Below are positions 1-7,199 of a DNA stretch of 30,112 bases, piece by piece. Source of the DNA: a virus. The notes under the pieces are model-generated. The model worked only from the letters and a program-made list of their open reading frames with translations, was not told where the DNA came from and did not search any database. The stretch is from IMG/VR virus record IMGVR_UViG_3300044640_001030, positions 1 through 30,112 of that record; one strand, written 5' to 3'. The translations under genes and the position numbers were made by a program. Every line of letters begins with the position of its first letter. Position 1 is the stretch's first letter.

Positions 1-260
1 ATCTTACGCATGCGATCTAGTTCACCCGTTTCTTTCGTGTCTTGATCATCATATGCACTTGGCACACCCGCCACTTTCTTTAGCAGCTCGTGTTTCTGTT
101 GCAGTGCAGGAACCATCACTGGCTCGTCATCTAGGTCTGGCTCATCTACCTCAACAGGAGTCATACGCTGTTGGGTCGAGTTTTGACTTAGGTCAGCACC
201 TTGTCCTTGCTTTTGATCTAATAAGTCTGCGATGTCTCGCATGATGTCTGCTAATCTCAT
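1..260 (-). CDS. Acidic phage protein, C-terminus cut by window edge
   Basis: The reading frame starts at an ATG at 260 on the minus strand and runs off the left edge, so only about 86 residues are visible. The N-terminus (MRLADIMRDIADLLDQ) looks helical. A strongly acidic stretch (EVDEPDLDDEP) follows, then PALQQKHELLKKVAGV. An AAGAGAG ribosome-binding site lies just upstream. It is the last visible gene of a minus-strand group with the mini-protein and the LamG protein, so a virion or morphogenesis role is likely from context only. I half recognise the PALQQKxELLKK segment from other environmental phages but cannot name a function. Confidence 0.75.
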   Translation of the reverse strand, partial: MRLADIMRDIADLLDQKQGQGADLSQNSTQQRMTPVEVDEPDLDDEPVMVPALQQKHELLKKVAGVPSAYDDQDTKETGELDRMRK

Positions 261-278
261 ATGTGTTCTCTCTTTTAA

Positions 279-344
279 TTAACTCCAAGGCCGACCGTTG
301 ACCAAACCGCCCACATTGCCGATATTAATTGTTTGTATAGTCAT
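279..344 (-). CDS. 21-residue mini-protein with NVGGLVxGRPW motif
   Basis: A very short frame encodes MTIQTINIGNVGGLVNGRPW plus a final Ser. Two things argue that it is real. It is preceded by an AAAGAGAG ribosome-binding site and a late box (GGTAAATA, 363-370). Its motif also recurs inside the LamG protein next door (NVGGLVVGRPW, residues about 128-138). The motif may be a structural peptide for virion assembly, or the remnant of a larger structural protein. No function can be assigned. It lies 18 bp before the downstream acidic gene and is probably co-transcribed with it. Confidence 0.6.
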   Translation of the reverse strand: MTIQTINIGNVGGLVNGRPWS

Positions 345-362
345 ATCACGCTCTCTTTAGTA

Positions 363-370
363 TATTTACC
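363..370 (-). promoter_or_regulatory. T4-like late promoter box GGTAAATA
   Basis: Read on the minus strand, GGTAAATA is followed by 5 nt and a predicted start at about 357. That gives a 13-nt leader beginning AAGAGAG before the mini-protein ATG at 344. It matches the late consensus TATAAATA at six of eight positions. Confidence 0.5.
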
Positions 371-375
371 GTTTA

Positions 376-1443
376 TTAGATTCCAAATCTTGCTCGGTCT
401 GCGTTGAAGAGCTGTGAAATTTGACCAGCCGATAAATCCGTGTCATAAAGTCGAGCTATTGCTATGTTGCCAGTAAAATATCTTGCTGCGGCATCATCAA
501 AAGCAATCTTTATATCGTCTAGAACACTACTGGTATGACTGACGGTATTAGTGGCAGTAGTAATTCCACTTGCTTGACACAGATATGCTGTTGCTGATGT
601 GCTGGTAACAGAAACAGCAACCATACACCAGGTCAAATCTGGTACGGTTAATCCACTTTGCCAATTATAAGTGGAAACAGTATTGTTCCAAGTATATCCA
701 AGTTGATTGGACAGGTGAAAATCCATTCCAGTAGTACTTGTTCCTCTGGAAAACAAAATACCATCATATTGGCCTTGATCTCCGTTTCTTCTTATCCATG
801 CTACAAATGTTGCTGCCGTTACTGTAAGAGAACCTGTGCATTGAACATAATCATTAGTACCATCAAACACAATAGATCCGCCATTTGTGGCACTATAAGT
901 TGGTCCGTTGGTCAATGTGCCATCACGGCCATTCCCACTCAAATCAGTCCATGTGGTTCCTGAACCCGGATAACTAGAAGCGTTACCTGCATCTAGGTAT
1001 AATACCGGATTGGCGGCGGGTACAGCCGTCCAAGGACGACCAACAACTAGGCCTCCTACATTGGCGTTGTCTACTACTGTGTTGCCGCTGTACAAGGTTG
1101 GTAGTTGTGTGGTATCTAGTGTTGCTCTAGTGTATCCGTCAACAGTTCTAGTTTTAGCAGCTATGGCTAATTTCTGTAACTGTCGTTCTTGCTTGCTGCC
1201 TGTTTGATTTGTGGTGCATAGGACTGTGCCGCCATCTACTAGACCCAGCTGTGTTAGTGTGGTAGAGCTGTCGCCAAATGTTAGACTGCTTTTGCTGAAG
1301 TCATTCATAGTGCTGACAGTATAATATTCTGTGGACAATACTTCGTCAGCGGCAATGGCAGTGATCAACTGATCTATGGTAACAGTTAGGTTAACAGTCA
1401 CTGATCCCTTCTTTGATAATCCCCAATAGTTAATTGTTGCCAT
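376..1443 (-). CDS. LamG-domain virion structural or appendage protein
   Basis: The protein has 355 residues. Residues 1-125 form a beta-rich N-terminal domain (MATINYWGLSKKGSVTVNLT). Residues about 126-140 carry NVGGLVVGRPWTAVP. From about 143 to the end is a LamG / concanavalin-A-like jelly roll with the hallmarks VLYLDAGNASSYPGSG, WTDLSGNGRDGTLTNG, VFDGTNDYV, FVAWIRR and a closing IAIARLYDTDLS. LamG domains in phages usually sit in tail-fibre, capsid-decoration or other surface proteins that bind glycans. The start is supported by a GGGAG site and a late box at 1461-1468. A role in host recognition is inference. Confidence 0.8.
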   Translation of the reverse strand: MATINYWGLSKKGSVTVNLTVTIDQLITAIAADEVLSTEYYTVSTMNDFSKSSLTFGDSSTTLTQLGLVDGGTVLCTTNQTGSKQERQLQKLAIAAKTRTVDGYTRATLDTTQLPTLYSGNTVVDNANVGGLVVGRPWTAVPAANPVLYLDAGNASSYPGSGTTWTDLSGNGRDGTLTNGPTYSATNGGSIVFDGTNDYVQCTGSLTVTAATFVAWIRRNGDQGQYDGILFSRGTSTTGMDFHLSNQLGYTWNNTVSTYNWQSGLTVPDLTWCMVAVSVTSTSATAYLCQASGITTATNTVSHTSSVLDDIKIAFDDAAARYFTGNIAIARLYDTDLSAGQISQLFNADRARFGI

Positions 1444-1460
1444 TATTACTCCCAGTCTAA

Positions 1461-1474
1461 TATTTATGTAAATA
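1461..1474. promoter_or_regulatory. Back-to-back late promoter boxes
   Basis: The minus strand reads CATAAATA (1468 to 1461) toward the LamG gene, leaving a 12-nt leader with GGGAG. The plus strand reads TGTAAATA (1467-1474) toward the aminolevulinate synthase gene, leaving only about 2 nt before ATG 1482. The boxes overlap by 2 bp. The same overlapping divergent arrangement recurs near 11880 and 29712. Confidence 0.5.
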
Positions 1475-1481
1475 GTTGACT

Positions 1482-2684
1482 ATGATCAATAAAGCTCCCT
1501 TTAATAATCTACTCAAAACACTCAAAGACACGGGCAAATACCGTGTGTTCAACGATATTATCCGTGAAAAGGGCAAGTTTCCTTCAGCCATGTGGTACGG
1601 GCCCTATAACATCAAGAGCATCACAAACTGGTGCTCCAACGATTACTTGGGCATGGGGCAGCACAAAGTTGTGTTAGATGCCATGCACACCGCTCTAGAC
1701 CACACAGGTGCGGGGTCAGGCGGTACTAGAAACATAGCAGGTACCAGCCACTATCATGTGGCTCTAGAATACGAATTAGCCACCCTGCACAACAAGGCCC
1801 GAGCTCTGCTGTTCTCATCGGCCTATGTGGCCAACGAATGGACACTGATCGCTCTAAGTAAAATCATACCCAACATACATTTTGTTTCGGATAGTGAGAA
1901 CCACAACAGCCTAGTCATTGGCATGGTTCACAGCCGAGCACCTAAAACAGTGTTCCGTCACAACGATCTCAATCACCTAGAAGATATATTAACCAGCATA
2001 CAACTCACAGGCAATGTGCCCTGTATTGTATTTGAATCAGTTTATAGTATGGATGGCGACGTAGGACATATCCGAGAAATCTGCGACCTAGCAGACAAGT
2101 ATGGTGCTATGACCTACATCGATGAAGTACATGCGGTAGGACTCTATGGACCCCACGGTGGTGGGAAAGTTGAAGAGCTAGGGCTACAATCCCGTGTTGA
2201 CATAGTCAACGGTACATTAGGGAAAGCCTATGGGGTCCAAGGTGGCTATATTGCTGCCGATGCTGAGGTAATCGACGCCATCCGTTCTGTAGCTGCTGGA
2301 TTTATATTCACCACATCAATGAGCCCTGTGAGTTGTGCAGGAGCCCTAGCTGCGGTCAAGTACCTCAAAGACCACAACGAGATACGAGACAAACATCAAG
2401 AACGTGCTAGAAAGTTAAAGCATAGATTGGCTATAGCTGGTATACCGGCCATGGAATGCACTACTACACACATTGTACCTATTCTAGTAGGTGAAGCTGT
2501 GCGTTGTAAAGCCATCAGTGACGAACTGTTAAACGAACACAACATCTATATCCAGCCAATCAACAGTCCCACAGTGGCCGTAGGCACGGAGCGGTTGCGT
2601 ATTGCTCCCACTCCGTTCCACGATGACGGTATGATTGAAGATCTAATTACAGCTCTTCAAGCATCATTTAATAAGACTTATTAA
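1482..2684 (+). CDS. hemA: 5-aminolevulinate synthase (ALAS)
   Basis: This PLP enzyme of the alpha-oxoamine synthase family condenses glycine with succinyl-CoA to 5-aminolevulinate, the first step of haem synthesis by the Shemin route. The 400 residues are full length. Family signatures are [11 protein letters not shown] (50-60), [14 protein letters not shown] (77-89), [10 protein letters not shown] (184-193), YIDEVHAVG (212-220; Asp214, His217) and NGTLGKAYG with PLP-binding Lys248. The late segments IYIQPIN and [11 protein letters not shown] are also ALAS-like, which separates it from KBL, BioF and serine palmitoyltransferase. A TTG at 1476 is an alternative start; ATG 1482 fits a late box. 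The gene is tail-to-tail with the HAD gene (4-bp overlap). No disabling change is visible, so it is probably active. A haem or tetrapyrrole benefit during infection is inference. Confidence 0.93.
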   Translation: MINKAPFNNLLKTLKDTGKYRVFNDIIREKGKFPSAMWYGPYNIKSITNWCSNDYLGMGQHKVVLDAMHTALDHTGAGSGGTRNIAGTSHYHVALEYELATLHNKARALLFSSAYVANEWTLIALSKIIPNIHFVSDSENHNSLVIGMVHSRAPKTVFRHNDLNHLEDILTSIQLTGNVPCIVFESVYSMDGDVGHIREICDLADKYGAMTYIDEVHAVGLYGPHGGGKVEELGLQSRVDIVNGTLGKAYGVQGGYIAADAEVIDAIRSVAAGFIFTTSMSPVSCAGALAAVKYLKDHNEIRDKHQERARKLKHRLAIAGIPAMECTTTHIVPILVGEAVRCKAISDELLNEHNIYIQPINSPTVAVGTERLRIAPTPFHDDGMIEDLITALQASFNKTY

Positions 2685-3343
2685 AGTATTGATTCTGCAA
2701 ACGCTGCAAGGTCGTCAAACACTTTGGTCTTGCTCTTGATGTCTCGATAGGTCCACTTGTTTAAGTCTTTCTCTGTTTCCAGCCCGTAGCCAGTTCGTAC
2801 TAGAATAGGTATTGCGCCAATTTTATGTGCTGCTTTGAGATCAGACATTTTATCACCTACAAAGTATCCTTTGTTAAATTTAATATGTTTGATTTCATCT
2901 TCACATCGTTTGAACATTCCGACATTTGGTTTAGCAAATACGTCACTTTTTAAATTAGTGTTGCTGTAAAATAATCCGTCTATACTAAGGCATCCTGCTT
3001 GACCTAATAATCGAAACATATGTTCATGTGTACGTTCAACATCGGCTGACGTATACAATCCTTTGCTAATTCCAGACTGGTTAGTGATAACAACAATCTT
3101 GTGACCCGCTCTACGCAGTTTAGCCATGGCTTCTAGACTACCAGGTATTGGTTCGAAATCTTCTGGACGAAAGGTGTATGTTCCGCGATCAACATTAATA
3201 ACCCCATCTCGGTCTAGGCCTATAACACACTTAGGGGCAATGTTTATACTATCGTAGAACGGTATTCCTTCAACACTAGAACCCAGGTCCTGTACCGGCG
3301 GGACATCAGTGGTCCATTTAATCTTAGACGACTGGTTTTGCAT
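2681..3343 (-). CDS. HAD-IIIA phosphatase, GmhB/HisB-N-like
   Basis: About 220 residues with HAD motifs: LDRDGVIN (nucleophile Asp and acid Asp), VITNQSG, AKPNVGM (motif III Lys) and [11 protein letters not shown] (motif IV). The order and spacing resemble D-glycero-beta-D-manno-heptose 1,7-bisphosphate 7-phosphatase and the phosphatase half of HisB. The zinc-binding Cys/His loop usual in GmhB before KPxxGM is absent (the segment reads [15 protein letters not shown]), so the substrate is uncertain. The start at ATG 3343 overlaps the cupin gene by 20 bp; the frame is open further upstream but lies inside the cupin gene. It is the last gene of the clpP-cupin-HAD operon. A role in sugar-phosphate or LPS-precursor metabolism is inference. 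Confidence 0.8.
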   Translation of the reverse strand: MQNQSSKIKWTTDVPPVQDLGSSVEGIPFYDSINIAPKCVIGLDRDGVINVDRGTYTFRPEDFEPIPGSLEAMAKLRRAGHKIVVITNQSGISKGLYTSADVERTHEHMFRLLGQAGCLSIDGLFYSNTNLKSDVFAKPNVGMFKRCEDEIKHIKFNKGYFVGDKMSDLKAAHKIGAIPILVRTGYGLETEKDLNKWTYRDIKSKTKVFDDLAAFAESIL

Positions 3344-3707
3344 TTTGAGTATCACCGGGGGCCAGTCTGAAACGATCTTCGATGTAGTCAGCAGTACCAA
3401 CTTCAAATATCACACTATTGGCCACCAAGGCTTCGATCTGATGCGGCCCAAGAGCTCCGAAGTCTGCGGTTTTGCCTTCTTCTAGAATAGCTTCCTTGGT
3501 TTCACCTGTGGCTACATCAATGTAAGTGACTCGAAACTTGCCAGCGTTGATGAACCAACTCTTGTATTTTTCTTTGTGAAATACCAAACTGGTCTTGGCT
3601 CCTGCACGATCGAACACCAAAAGTTTTCCACAGTATTTGTCGTTGTTGGCAAACACCAATTCGAATCCCCACCCTTTGTCTATCTTGCCTAATGTCTGTA
3701 AGTTCAT
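3324..3707 (-). CDS. Cupin-fold protein, sugar-isomerase-like
   Basis: A 127-residue single-domain beta-barrel. [22 protein letters not shown] (about 11-32) opens it, then [21 protein letters not shown], with a GxxHQIEAL segment (about 86-95) and [20 protein letters not shown] at the end. This is the pattern of small mannose-6-phosphate-isomerase-like and nucleotide-sugar-related cupins. One metal ligand region (FHKEKYKSW) and the HQ of the second cupin motif are present. The start ATG overlaps the clpP stop (ATGA), so the two are translationally coupled. Pairing with a GmhB-like phosphatase suggests phosphosugar handling, but the substrate cannot be read from sequence. Confidence 0.72.
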   Translation of the reverse strand: MNLQTLGKIDKGWGFELVFANNDKYCGKLLVFDRAGAKTSLVFHKEKYKSWFINAGKFRVTYIDVATGETKEAILEEGKTADFGALGPHQIEALVANSVIFEVGTADYIEDRFRLAPGDTQNAKPVV

Positions 3708-4291
3708 GGTCGTCTCTCAATTATTTTATCTACTAGGCCGTAGGCCAATGCTTCTTCTGCACTCATGAATGTGTCACGATCCATGTCACGCTCGAAGTCT
3801 TGATAGGTCTTGCCTGCGGTATTGTGTTTGACATAGAGTTTGGTTAAGATGTCTTTCATCTTGGTGATCTCTTTGTACTGTATTTCAATGTCGCTTTGCA
3901 TGCCACGAGCTCCACCTGAAGGCTGATGGATCATATGACGAGCATAGGGCAACATATGACGTTTGCCTGCTGCTCCTGCTTGTGCTAGAAAGCTGCCCAT
4001 ACTACAGGCCTGTCCCATAACATAGGTAGCAACAGGACAACGAATGAACTGCATGGTATCATAGATGCTCATACCAGCTGTGATAACACCACCCGGGCTA
4101 TTGATAAACATGCTGATCTCCTTGTCTGGATTCTCACTTTCTAAAAACAGCAATTGGGCTACAATTAGATTGGCCATATGATCTTCCACAGGACCATTCA
4201 GCATGATAATGCGCTCTTTGAGCAAACGGCTAAAAATATCATAGGCCCGCTCGCCTTTGCTTGTGGATTCAACTACCATTGGTACTAACAT
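3704..4291 (-). CDS. clpP: ClpP-family serine protease
   Basis: The protein has 195 residues, the usual length of a mature Clp[11 protein letters not shown] is followed by GQACSMGSF with nucleophile Ser97, then HMIHQPSGG with His122, and [22 protein letters not shown] carries the acidic residue region. All three catalytic elements are intact. ClpP forms a double heptamer that degrades substrates fed by AAA+ unfoldases (ClpX or ClpA); a phage copy could use host unfoldases or mature phage proteins. ATG 4291 is chosen because AAAGGAAA lies just upstream; a TTG at 4309 is less likely. It is driven by a consensus sigma70 promoter at 4316-4344 and begins an operon with the cupin and HAD genes. Confidence 0.93.
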   Translation of the reverse strand: MLVPMVVESTSKGERAYDIFSRLLKERIIMLNGPVEDHMANLIVAQLLFLESENPDKEISMFINSPGGVITAGMSIYDTMQFIRCPVATYVMGQACSMGSFLAQAGAAGKRHMLPYARHMIHQPSGGARGMQSDIEIQYKEITKMKDILTKLYVKHNTAGKTYQDFERDMDRDTFMSAEEALAYGLVDKIIERRP

Positions 4292-4315
4292 AGATTTCCT
4301 TTTGTACAAAATTAA

Positions 4316-4344
4316 AGTATAGCGTGTTTAATAATTATTGTCAA
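4316..4344 (-). promoter_or_regulatory. Sigma70 promoter for clpP operon
   Basis: The minus strand reads TTGACA, 17 bp, TATACT, upstream of the AAAGGAAA ribosome-binding site of clpP. It lies back-to-back with the HNH promoter; the two -35 boxes are only 5 bp apart. Confidence 0.8.
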
Positions 4345-4349
4345 GGCTC

Positions 4350-4378
4350 TTGTTTTCTTTGTAATCTGAGCATATAAT
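4350..4378 (+). promoter_or_regulatory. Sigma70 promoter for HNH gene
   Basis: TTGTTT, 17 bp, TATAAT. The leader (about 26 nt) has no clear Shine-Dalgarno. A GTTAAATA late-like box (4399-4406) ends 4 nt before the ATG, so late transcription is possible. Confidence 0.6.
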
Positions 4379-4410
4379 AGTCGTGTAATCAATACGCAGT
4401 TAAATACACG

Positions 4411-4923
4411 ATGAGCACCCTTTTATTAAACGCAGACATGCAACCTGTAAGCCTATTACCTTTGAGTGTGGTAGATTGGCAGGAAGCCATACGGTACATG
4501 GTTCTGGACAAGGTCAAAGTTTTGGAATGGCACGAAGATTGGATAGTCCACAGTGCCAGATGGCAGACTCGCGTGCCTGCTGTGATCATGTTGAACACCT
4601 ATCAAAAACCCAAGCACACTATGAGGTTAAGCAAACGCAATATATTTCTGCGTGATGCCTACACCTGCCAATACTGTGGCACAAATGTCACAGAAACCAA
4701 TGCCACTTTGGATCATGTGCATCCTGTGAGCTTGGGCGGCAAGACCACTTGGGAAAACTCCACCACGGCCTGCAAGCACTGTAACTATCGCAAGGCAGCT
4801 CATGTGGGCAAGATGAAACCAAAGATCGCTCCTTACAAGCCTACCTTTTGGGATCTAGTTGCCAAACGCAGGGTCAGAGGGTATCACATAGGCCATCCCA
4901 GCTGGGCAGACTATTTAGGATAA
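4411..4923 (+). CDS. HNH endonuclease
   Basis: 170 residues. The first 75 (MSTLLLNADMQPVSLLPLS...) form the N-terminal region typical of stand-alone HNH proteins. The C-terminal half holds a zinc-bound HNH fold: CQYCG, then TLDHVHPVSLGGKTTWENSTTACKHCN, with the two CxxC pairs and the catalytic DH and N residues in place. These enzymes are common in T4-like phages as homing or DNA-processing nucleases; the target is unknown. It stands alone between its promoter and the ligase promoter, divergent from clpP. Confidence 0.88.
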   Translation: MSTLLLNADMQPVSLLPLSVVDWQEAIRYMVLDKVKVLEWHEDWIVHSARWQTRVPAVIMLNTYQKPKHTMRLSKRNIFLRDAYTCQYCGTNVTETNATLDHVHPVSLGGKTTWENSTTACKHCNYRKAAHVGKMKPKIAPYKPTFWDLVAKRRVRGYHIGHPSWADYLG

Positions 4924-4940
4924 TCAATCCAAAATATCAG

Positions 4941-4969
4941 TTGACAACTCCACAGTTCGATGCTATAAT
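4941..4969 (+). promoter_or_regulatory. Sigma70 promoter for DNA ligase operon
   Basis: Perfect TTGACA and TATAAT with a 17-bp spacer, followed by AGGAGCAGACA before GTG 5000. It is the only evident promoter for the co-directional chain up to 9270. Confidence 0.85.
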
Positions 4970-4999
4970 ATTAGCATTACAACAGACTAGGAGCAGACA

Positions 5000-6313
5000 G
5001 TGAGAACACAGCCCGAAACAATCATTGCCAAACTTGAAGCAGACAACAGCCGTTTGGCCAAAGAAGCTGTTCTTGCAGAAGCAATGACAGAAGGCCTAGA
5101 CGAATTCTTTGAAGGAGTTCGCTGGTGCTTGGACAAACTGCATACCTTTGGTGTCAAGCAGGTTCCAGAGAGCGACACAGACGGGCAAGGCCTGAGCTGG
5201 ACCAACTTCTCAGAATTGGCAGATGCTCTGTATCGCAGAACACTCACAGGACACGCCGCACGTGATGCTATTAAATTGGCCATGGATGTGGCTACCAAAG
5301 CACAATGGAATGGGTTCTATCGTAGGATCCTTATCAAAGATCTTCGCTGTGGTGTTTCAGAAAAGACTGTGAACACCGTGGCTAAAAAGAGCAAGAAGCC
5401 TGAATATGCTGTGCCTGTATTTGAATGCATGCTGGCACATGATGGCGCCAACCACGAAGGCAAGATCACAGGCAAGAAACTGGTTGAGCCCAAGCTGGAT
5501 GGTGTGCGTGTGTTGACTGTGGTAGACTACGAAAGCCGTATGGTTACCATGTACACTCGCAATGGCAAAGAACTGGTCAACTTTCCGCACATTGTCAAGG
5601 CCTTTGAAGACAACATGGACAATTGGGGCCGTAGTTATGTGTTTGATGGTGAAGTAGTTAGCTCTAGCTTCCAGGCCCTGATGAAAGAAGTGCATCGCAA
5701 GGAAAACGTACAGGCACAGGATGCTCGACTCATGCTGTTTGATATCGTGCCTTTGACTGAGTTCAAAGCAGGAGCCAGTGTAATGGGCCAGAAGCGCCGC
5801 AGTGCATTCCTACGTGAGAACTTTTCCAAACTGTTTGCAGACTCAGGTTGCATTGATATTATTGTACAACGAGAGTTTGATCTAGATGTGTTCACAGATG
5901 AAATCGAGTTCAAAGACTACAACAAGCAGGCTGTGGCTGAGGGATTTGAGGGCATTATGATCAAAGATCCCAACGGCAAGTGGGAAGGCAAGCGAAGCGT
6001 GGCTTGGCTCAAACAAAAGCCTTTTATTGAAGTCAGCCTTGCTGTGATTGAAACAGAAGAAGGCACAGGCCGTAATGTAGGCAAGATGGGTGCTTTGGTC
6101 TGTGAGGGCACAGAAGACGGCAAGCTGATCAAAGTAAACGTGGGCTCTGGCTTTACGGACAAGGACCGTGACGAGTTTTGGCAGTGTAAGGTAGACGGAC
6201 AGGTGATTGAAGTCAGAGCAGATGCTATCACACAGAATCAAGACGGCACCTACAGTCTACGCTTTCCACGCTTTATGCGATTCCGTGGCTTCAAAGCAGG
6301 AGAAAAGATTTGA
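5000..6313 (+). CDS. ATP-dependent DNA ligase
   Basis: 437 residues; seals nicks by adenylating a lysine, transferring AMP to the 5' phosphate and joining. The N-terminal helical part (1-140) contains LRCGVSEKTVN. The nucleotidyltransferase motifs are VEPKLDGVRV with Lys165 as the AMP-accepting residue (motif I), YVFDGEVV (III), AEGFEGIMIKDP (IV) and SVAWLKQKP (V). An OB-fold follows, with GRNVGKMGALVCEG and IKVNVGSGF, ending LRFPRFMRFRG. The length and motif order fit phage replication and repair ligases. The GTG start is supported by AGGAG. It is followed by a chain of small overlapping genes; the first begins at TTG 6310 overlapping the ligase stop. Confidence 0.95.
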   Translation: MRTQPETIIAKLEADNSRLAKEAVLAEAMTEGLDEFFEGVRWCLDKLHTFGVKQVPESDTDGQGLSWTNFSELADALYRRTLTGHAARDAIKLAMDVATKAQWNGFYRRILIKDLRCGVSEKTVNTVAKKSKKPEYAVPVFECMLAHDGANHEGKITGKKLVEPKLDGVRVLTVVDYESRMVTMYTRNGKELVNFPHIVKAFEDNMDNWGRSYVFDGEVVSSSFQALMKEVHRKENVQAQDARLMLFDIVPLTEFKAGASVMGQKRRSAFLRENFSKLFADSGCIDIIVQREFDLDVFTDEIEFKDYNKQAVAEGFEGIMIKDPNGKWEGKRSVAWLKQKPFIEVSLAVIETEEGTGRNVGKMGALVCEGTEDGKLIKVNVGSGFTDKDRDEFWQCKVDGQVIEVRADAITQNQDGTYSLRFPRFMRFRGFKAGEKI

Positions 6314-6495
6314 ACTTGCTAGAACTTAAACAACAGGCTGGCATACAAGATAATCCGGATCAAGAAGGCCTAGACTTGTTCGCCGATTTGATTGTGCAGG
6401 AATGCGGTGTAGCATTGAGTCCTATGTTGCGTGATATGATCAGCCGTGGGCGGGCTGTGGAGTTGATTAAGAAACATTTTGGAGTTGAACTATGA
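6310..6495 (+). CDS. Small phage family protein (copy 1 of 3)
   Basis: 61 residues beginning at TTG 6310, which overlaps the ligase stop. The pattern LKQQAG, LDLFADLIVQEC, then a C-terminal LIKKHFGVE is shared with the proteins at 6709 and 6945: a short helix ending in QAG, a central FA[DE]LI[IV][QK]EC helix and an IKxxFGVE tail. I know this layout as very common in environmental tailed phages but with no assigned function. Its end reads GTT GAA CTA TGA and overlaps the next start. Copy 1 is shorter in the middle than copies 2 and 3. Confidence 0.7.
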   Translation: MNLLELKQQAGIQDNPDQEGLDLFADLIVQECGVALSPMLRDMISRGRAVELIKKHFGVEL

Positions 6496-6611
6496 CACAG
6501 AACGATTTGGTATTACTAATGTGTCTAGCAATTGGATGGCTACAGGGTCTGTATATTGGATGGTTACTGTGGCGTAGACCACAATTGAAATATCACGGAG
6601 TTGAAGAATGA
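6492..6611 (+). CDS. Small membrane protein, 39 residues
   Basis: The ATG overlaps the previous stop (ATGA). One hydrophobic segment (LVLLMCLAIGWLQGLYIGWLLW, about 6-27) is followed by basic residues (RRPQLKYH) and the tail GVEE. The tail is encoded GGA GTT GAA GAA TGA, the same junction sequence found after the family proteins, and supplies a GGAG ribosome-binding site for the next gene. Predicted inner-membrane protein of unknown role. Confidence 0.6.
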   Translation: MTQNDLVLLMCLAIGWLQGLYIGWLLWRRPQLKYHGVEE

Positions 6612-6712
6612 AATGGCCCACTGCAAGACTCTATTGCCCAAACTGCTTTGATCGCTTTAGTCGCATACGAATACTAGGCCTATGGTATTCAAAACATAAG
6701 TGCTCTCTATGA
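6608..6712 (+). CDS. Small CxxC protein, 34 residues
   Basis: Starts in an ATGA overlap with GGAG 10 nt upstream. The sequence MKWPTARLYCPNCFDRFSRI carries a CPNC knuckle, with a further Cys near the end (KHKCSL), suggesting a minimal zinc ribbon or a degraded one. The stop overlaps the start of the next family gene at 6709. Function unknown. Confidence 0.55.
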   Translation: MKWPTARLYCPNCFDRFSRIRILGLWYSKHKCSL

Positions 6713-6948
6713 ACGAACGAATTCGACAACTTTGGTCACAGGCTGGTGGTCATTATGATAGTGGCAATCAGCACACTTGGCCACAATATACGATTGACGA
6801 TCCTAAAAAGTTCGCCGAGTTGATAATTCAGGAATGTTTTCAGGCGTGTATGAACGAAGGGGCATCATACGAAGAAAAAGCAGCGGGAGCGTATCAAAGC
6901 AATTTATATGTTACTGCGATTAAAAAACATTTCGGAGTTGAAGAATGA
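6709..6948 (+). CDS. Small phage family protein (copy 2 of 3)
   Basis: 79 residues from an ATG overlapping the previous stop. It shows MNERIRQLWSQAGG at the start, KKFAELIIQECFQAC in the middle and AIKKHFGVEE at the end. It is the paralogue of the proteins at 6310 and 6945, and the variable segments between the conserved blocks differ greatly. The final codons GGA GTT GAA GAA TGA double as the ribosome-binding site and start overlap for the next copy. Confidence 0.72.
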   Translation: MNERIRQLWSQAGGHYDSGNQHTWPQYTIDDPKKFAELIIQECFQACMNEGASYEEKAAGAYQSNLYVTAIKKHFGVEE

Positions 6949-7199
6949 ACGAAGAGCGATTTAGAGAACTTGCTAGACAGGCTGGTGTATTAATCGATTG
7001 GGGCGAGGATATAAAGGTAGGTAGATGGGGCATTGGTGGGAACTACAAGAATATGCAAAAGTTCGCCGAGTTGATTGTAAAAGAATGTATGGCGTGTTCT
7101 ACTTGGGTTGGCAAGAACAATACTAATACTGTTGAACCAATACACACTGCTCACGCTATCAATCAGCGTATCAAACAACAGTTTGGAGTTGAAGAATGA
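6945..7199 (+). CDS. Small phage family protein (copy 3 of 3)
   Basis: 84 residues, MNEERFRELARQAGVLIDW, MQKFAELIVKECMACS and RIKQQFGVEE. It has the same architecture as copies 1 and 2 and the same terminal GGAGTTGAAGAATGA junction into the oxygenase-like gene. The tandem array indicates local duplication. No enzymatic motif is visible. Confidence 0.72.
   Translation: MNEERFRELARQAGVLIDWGEDIKVGRWGIGGNYKNMQKFAELIVKECMACSTWVGKNNTNTVEPIHTAHAINQRIKQQFGVEE

Noticed and set aside
53-244. Plus-strand frame at the left edge
   Set aside because: It is antisense to the partial minus-strand gene, which has a start, a ribosome-binding site and a plausible acidic protein.
1476-1481. TTG start for aminolevulinate synthase
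   Set aside because: It would begin 1 nt after the late-type box and ahead of the expected transcription start; ATG 1482 gives the usual length and numbering of the family.
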